From NCBI RefSeq assembly GCF_000305785.2, contig NC_018868.3, positions 682,001 to 746,000 of the forward strand: a stretch of DNA of 64,000 nucleotides, given 5' to 3'. This DNA comes from Simiduia agarivorans SA1 = DSM 21679. Its GTDB lineage: Bacteria; Pseudomonadota; Gammaproteobacteria; Pseudomonadales; Cellvibrionaceae. Made by a program: the position numbers and the translations under genes. The notes beneath the pieces were generated by a model. It made no database searches and was not told the DNA's origin. It saw nothing but the letters and a program-made list of their open reading frames with translations. Positions 59,302 through 64,000 of the stretch are shown piece after piece. The stretch's first letter is position 1. Each line of letters begins with the position of its first letter.

Positions 59302-60173
59302 CAGTAAACCCTGGTCATCCCCAACGCCACTCGCTCGAGCGTTGTAATCGGTGCTTCGCCCACCGCCGTTACGCGAAATGACTGGCTACCCGACTGCAGG
59401 CGCCCGAGGTAGGCAACCGTTGCGCCGCGCTGGGCTTTTCCTTCGAGTGCTGCGGGCGATTCGATCGACTCGATAAATACCGAAAAAGCAGCCATTCCAT
59501 CGGTAAACATCAGCATTTCACGCTGCTCTGTGGTTTTGGCCCCCACATAACGAAATCCCTTGGGCAACCAGCCCGCCTGCCAGCTGACCTTCATCAGGGT
59601 ATCCGGGCAATCTTCAATCGGCCCGGCAGTCTCACCTGAGCCCAGGTTATTAATCTGCACGAATTGAAATCGCTCCAGAACCCGGTTACCGGGACCAACC
59701 AGCAGAATTTTTAATGCGAGATAATCGCTCTGATCGATGGTAATTACATAGCCATAGCGATACTGGTCTTTTGGCATTACCTGAACTACGTAACCAGCGC
59801 GGCCTGCGACCCGTTCCTGACCAATCAATGAAACATGGTAATAGTCTTCGAGTGCGACATTGGCCTCCAGCCCCTGCAGGAGCCGATCGGAGGGCGTCGA
59901 ACAAAACGCCTGTTGACGACTCACGCCGCGCAATTGGCCATTAAGGTGCAACAGACGCTCCTGTCTGCCTTGATCAGTGACCTGTTGTTCTATGGCAATG
60001 CTGGTGAGATGTGCGCCAAACTCGTAGGTGAGTACGCCCGAATAACTATGGCTGGAGGACGCTTTGGAGAATTGTCGTAACAGGTCTCTGGCATCGGGTG
60101 GATTTGCGTCAGACCGGGCGGACGTCGCTACCACCAAGAGAGCAATTAGACCCGCCAGTGTTAAATATCGCAT
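59301..60173 (-). CDS. rseB: Sigma-E regulatory protein RseB (MucB)
   Basis: Periplasmic protein that binds the anti-sigma factor and shields it from DegS cleavage until it senses lipids or LPS. The 290-residue precursor has a signal peptide (ALLVVATSARSDA) and a LolA-like domain (SYSGVLTYEFGAHLTSIAIE) with a second C-terminal domain ending in TAVGEAPITTLERVALGMTR. It follows rseA by 63 nt and overlaps rseC by one base. Confidence 0.94.
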   Translation of the reverse strand: MRYLTLAGLIALLVVATSARSDANPPDARDLLRQFSKASSSHSYSGVLTYEFGAHLTSIAIEQQVTDQGRQERLLHLNGQLRGVSRQQAFCSTPSDRLLQGLEANVALEDYYHVSLIGQERVAGRAGYVVQVMPKDQYRYGYVITIDQSDYLALKILLVGPGNRVLERFQFVQINNLGSGETAGPIEDCPDTLMKVSWQAGWLPKGFRYVGAKTTEQREMLMFTDGMAAFSVFIESIESPAALEGKAQRGATVAYLGRLQSGSQSFRVTAVGEAPITTLERVALGMTRVY

Positions 60174-60236
60174 GAGAGCCTTAGGGCGTTACCGATAGCG
60201 TTCCACGCATAGAGTTGATCCACAGGTACGGAGCGA

Positions 60237-60923
60237 CTACTTCTGCTCAGGGGCCACAGCGGGCTCCGGACGCAACTCAACTTCAGGCGCCACCCTCGCA
60301 TAGGGCAACAATCCCTGAGCACTGTTTTCGGCAGCATTACTGGCATGTTCAAGCATCAACTGATTGAGATGCTCCTCCACAACCTGATTCTGAATCTGCT
60401 GTTCTGCTGCCGTAGGTACGTAAATGAGCCGCTGGTTTTGCTCAAGTTCGGCCGCTAACGGACTCGCCTCGGACACATTCACAGTACGGGCCGTCAGATC
60501 CGGCGAGGCGAAGCCCTCTGGCACTGCCCCTGCGGGCAAGCTGGCCGCAGGCGCTTCTGCCACCAGGGCATGCTCCTGATCGGCAAATTGCTGTGCACCA
60601 ATAACCACCGCGCCGGCAACACTGGCAGCAACGGCAAACTTGCCTGCCAGCCCCCAGAAGCCCTGTTTTTTGGCGGGTGTCATGCGGTGTGCCGGTTCGG
60701 CTTCCAGCGCCGCCATAATGCCGGCTGAATAATCCACTGGCACCCGTGGTGACAGCTCGCCGCGCATGGCAGAAGCCGCCAAATGGTAATTGGACCAGGA
60801 TTCAGACAGGGAATCCCCGTCCTTCATAGCTTTAAGCAACCGCCGCAGCTCCAGCTCGCTGGCCTGATCATCCATGAGCGCCGAGAGACTTTCCTGCAAC
60901 TTCTGGTTTGCCTGTTCTGCCAT
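60237..60923 (-). CDS. rseA: Anti-sigma factor RseA (MucA)
   Basis: Membrane-spanning inhibitor of AlgU. The 228 residues show an N-terminal sigma-binding domain (QESLSALMDDQASELELRRLL), a membrane helix at about 91-110 (GLAGKFAVAASVAGAVVIGA) and a periplasmic part where RseB would bind. The C-terminal tail is Pro- and Glu-rich. No obvious frameshift of the mucA22 type is present, so the gene looks intact. Confidence 0.94.
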   Translation of the reverse strand: MAEQANQKLQESLSALMDDQASELELRRLLKAMKDGDSLSESWSNYHLAASAMRGELSPRVPVDYSAGIMAALEAEPAHRMTPAKKQGFWGLAGKFAVAASVAGAVVIGAQQFADQEHALVAEAPAASLPAGAVPEGFASPDLTARTVNVSEASPLAAELEQNQRLIYVPTAAEQQIQNQVVEEHLNQLMLEHASNAAENSAQGLLPYARVAPEVELRPEPAVAPEQK

Positions 60924-61047
60924 CTGAAACTACCACACCTGTTAAATTCGATTGTTATTGGTTCGGTTTTGACTCTGCAACAGAGGCTAAAAACCGGGCA
61001 TGTGCCTGAGACTACCGTCACACACAAAAGTTCAAAGATTTGTAAAT

Positions 61048-61641
61048 TTATTTGCCACCCGGGTCCATATAGGCCCGGATCCGGGCATCCAGCGCTTCCC
61101 GGGCCCTGAATATTCTGGACCTTACGGTACCCACGGGACACCCCATGATTTCCGCAATCTCCTCGTAGCTCTTGCCGTCGATTTCCCGGAGAGCAACAGC
61201 GGTGCGGAGATCTTCTGGCAATGCTTGTACCGTCTTGTCTACCAACGCCTCCAATTCAGTTTTGAAATGGAGCCCCTCCGGGGTGTCGGCATCCTCCATA
61301 TACTCGGTCGCCAGGTACTCGGCCTCCTCTGCGTCAACACCCTGCGAAGGCGGGCGTCGGGACCGGGAAACCAGGTAATTTTTGGCTGTGTTGGCTGCGA
61401 TGCGATAGATCCAGGTATAAAACGCACTTTCTCCGCGAAAATTGGGCAGTGCTCGGTATGCCTTGATAAAGGTTTCCTGAACCACATCCTCGATATCTGC
61501 TTGATCTCGCAGATATTTTGCTACGTTCGCGGCAACCCGATGCTGGTATTTCAGCACAAGCAAATTAAAGGCATTTTTATCCCCTTTTTGTACACGCTCC
61601 ACCAACAACTGATCGTTGTCCGGCGCCTGGGGTTCTGCCAT
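61048..61641 (-). CDS. algU: RNA polymerase sigma factor AlgU (RpoE)
   Basis: ECF sigma factor for envelope stress and, in Pseudomonas, alginate production. The 197 residues include sigma-2 (YLRDQADIEDVVQETFIKAY, FRGESAFYTWIYRIA) and sigma-4 (DGKSYEEIAEIMGCPVGTVR). The ATG follows AGGAGA closely. It heads algU-rseA-rseB-rseC-mucD and is divergent from nadB. Confidence 0.96.
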   Translation of the reverse strand: MAEPQAPDNDQLLVERVQKGDKNAFNLLVLKYQHRVAANVAKYLRDQADIEDVVQETFIKAYRALPNFRGESAFYTWIYRIAANTAKNYLVSRSRRPPSQGVDAEEAEYLATEYMEDADTPEGLHFKTELEALVDKTVQALPEDLRTAVALREIDGKSYEEIAEIMGCPVGTVRSRIFRAREALDARIRAYMDPGGK

Positions 61642-61675
61642 ACATTCTCCTAAAGACCTGCCTGATCATCCCGGC

Positions 61676-61701
61676 TCGGATTGAGCCCGGTGTTTAAGTT
61701 T
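61676..61701 (-). promoter_or_regulatory. Possible sigma-E-type promoter of algU
   Basis: On the minus strand AAACTT (5/6 to the GAACTT -35) is followed after 15 nt by TCCGA (4/5 to TCTGA). The spacer is one base shorter than usual. Autoregulation of algU is expected, but the match is weak. Confidence 0.3.
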
Positions 61702-61770
61702 GGTGGCCAAGTCACTGTAAAACCGGCGATTTTGTACAGTTTCAGACAGAATGGCAAGGCCGATATGGAC

Positions 61771-61798
61771 TGGTTAGCCCTCATAATTCCGCTATAAT
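61771..61798 (+). promoter_or_regulatory. Candidate nadB promoter
   Basis: A perfect -10 TATAAT at 61793-61798 lies 32 nt before the nadB ATG; the best -35 is TGGTTA at 61771-61776 with a 16-nt spacer, so it is weak. Confidence 0.5.
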
Positions 61799-61830
61799 CG
61801 CGCACTCTTCAGCGGTTGGATTAAGGATTC

Positions 61831-63462
61831 ATGACCAGACTGCACCAGTTTGACGTTCTAGTGATTGGCAGCGGTGCCGCCGGCCTGTCACTGGCTTTGC
61901 ACCTGTCTGAACATGCCAGCGTGGCAGTATTAAGCAAGGGTGAGCTGCACGAAGGCTCTACCTGGTTTGCCCAAGGTGGTATCGCGGCAGTCCTTGATAA
62001 TCAGGACACGATCGACGCCCACGTCAACGACACATTGGCCGCCGGAGCCGGACTTTGCCACCCGGACGCCGTTCGATTCACCGTAGAAAGGTCCAAAGCC
62101 GCAATCGAATGGCTTATCGCACAAGGGGTTGATTTCACCCGCGAAGCCGACGACCAGCAATACCATCTGACCCAGGAAGGCGGCCACTCCCACCGGCGCA
62201 TCATTCACTCTGCCGACGCCACCGGCAAGGCCGTGCTCAGCAGCCTGATCGAGCGGGTCAAAGAGTCCGAAGGCATTACGCTGTTCGAAAACCATGTTGC
62301 GCTGGACCTGATCACCCAGCCAGATCCCGACAGCCGTAAATTGCGTTGCACCGGCGCTTACGTTTACAGCAAACAGGATGACCACGTGCATACCTTTCAG
62401 GCCAAATCCGTGGTCCTGGCCACAGGTGGCGCCAGCAAGGTCTATTTGTACACCTCTAATCCGGATGGTGCTTCCGGCGACGGCATCGCCATGGCCTGGC
62501 GTGCAGGCTGCCGGGTGGCCAATATGGAATTCAACCAGTTTCACCCCACCTGCCTGTTTCACCCCAAAGCCAAATCATTTCTGATAACAGAAGCGTTAAG
62601 GGGCGAAGGTGCGTTTCTAAAGCTGCCCGACGGCCGGCGCTTCATGGAAAAATTCGATGCCCGTGCCGAACTCGCACCGCGCGACATTGTTGCCCGCGCC
62701 ATCGACCACGAAATGAAACGCCTTGGCGCGGATTGTCTGTATCTCGACATCAGTCATAAACCGGAAAGTTTTATTGCCAGCCATTTTCCGACCGTAAAAG
62801 CCAAGTGCCTTGAGTACGGCATTGATATCACCAAAGAACCCATCCCGGTGGTACCTGCTGCCCATTACACCTGCGGCGGTATTGTTGTAGACAATGCTGG
62901 CAGAACGGACCTGAACCACTTGTATGCCATTGGCGAAGCATCTTTTACAGGCCTGCACGGGGCCAACCGCATGGCATCGAATTCGTTACTGGAGTGCATC
63001 GTCTATGCACAGTCTGCAGCGGAGCACATCAGCAGCCAGATCAATCAGATCAGCCCTTCATTTCCACCTGCCAGCTGGGATGAATCTCGTGTCACTGACT
63101 CAGATGAAGACGTGGTGATATCGCACAACTGGGATGAATTGCGCCGCTTTATGTGGGACTACGTCGGCATCGTGCGCACCCAAAAACGTCTCGAGCGGGC
63201 TGCACATCGGATCAAACTGCTCAAGCGGGAAATTGCAGAATACTATTCCAATTACAAAGTCAGGGGCGATCTGATCGAACTGCGGAATCTGGCCATGGTG
63301 GCAGAACTGATTATTCGCTCAGCCATGGAGCGCAAAGAAAGTCGTGGCCTGCACTATTCGCTCGATCATCCTGATGCGAACCACGTTGCCAGAGATACAA
63401 TCCTCGTACCTACCAATTACGCGGCGCAGGAAGTCTTTGTTCAGACCCTTTCTGAAGAGTGA
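61831..63462 (+). CDS. nadB: L-aspartate oxidase NadB
   Basis: FAD enzyme of quinolinate and NAD synthesis that oxidises L-aspartate to iminoaspartate. The 543 residues contain the FAD loop [19 protein letters not shown], the [20 protein letters not shown] and [20 protein letters not shown] motifs, and [20 protein letters not shown]. The C-terminal helical domain is present. It is divergent from algU, as in Pseudomonas, and its 3' end overlaps convergent ygfX by 22 nt. Confidence 0.97.
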   Translation: MTRLHQFDVLVIGSGAAGLSLALHLSEHASVAVLSKGELHEGSTWFAQGGIAAVLDNQDTIDAHVNDTLAAGAGLCHPDAVRFTVERSKAAIEWLIAQGVDFTREADDQQYHLTQEGGHSHRRIIHSADATGKAVLSSLIERVKESEGITLFENHVALDLITQPDPDSRKLRCTGAYVYSKQDDHVHTFQAKSVVLATGGASKVYLYTSNPDGASGDGIAMAWRAGCRVANMEFNQFHPTCLFHPKAKSFLITEALRGEGAFLKLPDGRRFMEKFDARAELAPRDIVARAIDHEMKRLGADCLYLDISHKPESFIASHFPTVKAKCLEYGIDITKEPIPVVPAAHYTCGGIVVDNAGRTDLNHLYAIGEASFTGLHGANRMASNSLLECIVYAQSAAEHISSQINQISPSFPPASWDESRVTDSDEDVVISHNWDELRRFMWDYVGIVRTQKRLERAAHRIKLLKREIAEYYSNYKVRGDLIELRNLAMVAELIIRSAMERKESRGLHYSLDHPDANHVARDTILVPTNYAAQEVFVQTLSEE

Positions 63463-63905
63463 GTAGAGAGTTGTAACCGCATCCGCCTGTGGCTGCCACA
63501 GGCGCGCGACGAGGGAAACAGCCAGAGCGTCTCCACACCATCGCGATGGCGAAATTGCGCAACCACCAGAAAGGTACCAAAGCGGCGATGCGAACGCAGC
63601 TCGAGCCGACGCCACAACTGCCCGCTGCCCAACCACCAAACAGCGCCATCAAACCGGATGAGCTCGCCTGACCAGCGCCCATTAAGCGGGCACAGCAAAA
63701 GCCAGACTAATGGTGCATACAAAGCCAACGCAGACAGAAACATGACCTGCCAATCAGGCCTATACCGCACGATGGCCAATGCCGCTAACAATGACATGGC
63801 CAGCAGGATGCCAAAACGATAACGCAATTCACAGGCGCCTGGCGCCAGTGCTATCTGAAAGACGTCAGCTCTGCTTGCCTGTGTTGTCGCGAATGATCTG
63901 GACAA
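63441..63905 (-). CDS. ygfX: YgfX-like membrane protein
   Basis: Inner-membrane protein paired with sdhE; E. coli YgfX (CptA) was proposed as a toxin acting on MreB and FtsZ. Two hydrophobic helices ([16 protein letters not shown] and [18 protein letters not shown]) are followed by a Trp/Arg-rich soluble tail. No ATG exists before the helices; TTG 63905, with AAGGAG ten bases upstream inside sdhE, is the best start, giving 154 residues. A TTG at 63956 is less likely. The sdhE-ygfX overlap is typical of this pair. Confidence 0.75.
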   Translation of the reverse strand: MSRSFATTQASRADVFQIALAPGACELRYRFGILLAMSLLAALAIVRYRPDWQVMFLSALALYAPLVWLLLCPLNGRWSGELIRFDGAVWWLGSGQLWRRLELRSHRRFGTFLVVAQFRHRDGVETLWLFPSSRACGSHRRMRLQLSTHSSERV

Positions 63906-64000
63906 TCTGAAGAAGCTCCTTATCTTCGGGATCCTGGCGCTTAAGAAACCAGGCAAACATGTCCTGATCCTCGCACTCCAGCAGTCGCCAATAACGTTCC
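63865..64000 (-). CDS. sdhE: Succinate dehydrogenase assembly factor SdhE, C-terminal part (cut by window edge)
   Basis: The last 45 residues are visible (RYWRLLECEDQDMFAWFLKR, ending DNTGKQS). This matches SdhE, the small factor that attaches FAD to SdhA. The start lies beyond the window. The gene is followed by ygfX, whose probable start lies within this reading frame. Confidence 0.85.
   Translation of the reverse strand, partial: ERYWRLLECEDQDMFAWFLKRQDPEDKELLQIVQIIRDNTGKQS

Overview
The window is chromosomal core sequence from a gammaproteobacterium of the Pseudomonas/Cellvibrionales type. Three things point there: the algU-rseA-rseB-rseC-mucD-lepA-lepB-rnc-era-recO block, the gacS/barA, cysM, rlmD, relA, mazG neighbourhood, and a long (531-residue) Pseudomonas-type isocitrate lyase. 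Genes are tightly packed, with many 1-8 nt start/stop overlaps and frequent TTG/GTG starts. I see no rRNA, tRNA, CRISPR array, insertion sequence or prophage. The exact genus cannot be fixed from the sequence.

Layout. 1-8147 (minus): N-terminal part of a methyl-accepting chemotaxis protein, then ftsK-lolA-rarA-crcB-serS-cysG. 8377-14366: trxB-aat-bpt-infA, then clpA and clpS on minus and cspD on plus. This puts both N-degron transferases (Aat, Bpt), the recognin ClpS and the unfoldase ClpA within about 5 kb. 14398-23061: icd (minus), then rluE-nudJ-mnmA-hflD-purB-roxA, followed by a three-gene set (GNAT, PLD-like DUF7931-type protein, exported mini-secretin). 23095-28206: malate synthase G, a LysR regulator and isocitrate lyase, i.e. 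the glyoxylate shunt with a regulator between its two enzymes. 28387-30200: rraA-like gene, Rieske protein and a frameshifted alpha/beta hydrolase. 30485-34275: pabB, then cysH with a thioredoxin-like gene facing cysB, with a repeat-rich 330-nt region upstream of cysH. 34400-43698: an accessory-looking region with UspA, 5'-nucleotidase, quinone oxidoreductase, a small membrane protein, TetR, a divergent puuB/puuA pair for polyamine use, a lipoprotein amidohydrolase and an unrecognised membrane protein. 43685-51936: mazG-relA-rlmD-cysM (minus) and a BarA/GacS hybrid kinase. 51926-64000: recO-era-rnc-DUF4845-lepB-lepA, then mucD-rseC-rseB-rseA-algU, divergent nadB, ygfX and the end of sdhE.

Most of the window is ordinary housekeeping. 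The best new candidate is the 282-residue membrane protein at 42850-43698. It appears to be a threefold repeat of a two-helix hairpin: each odd helix carries [KR]-x3-Y and each even helix W-x7-E-x-[EDN]-x-[YF]. Other points of interest are the orphan mini-secretin, the frameshifted hydrolase with Asp at the nucleophile elbow, a near-match to a ParB parS site upstream of cysH, and perfect palindromes at the clpS and puuA/puuB promoters. All functions are assigned from recognised motifs and synteny; no database search was run.
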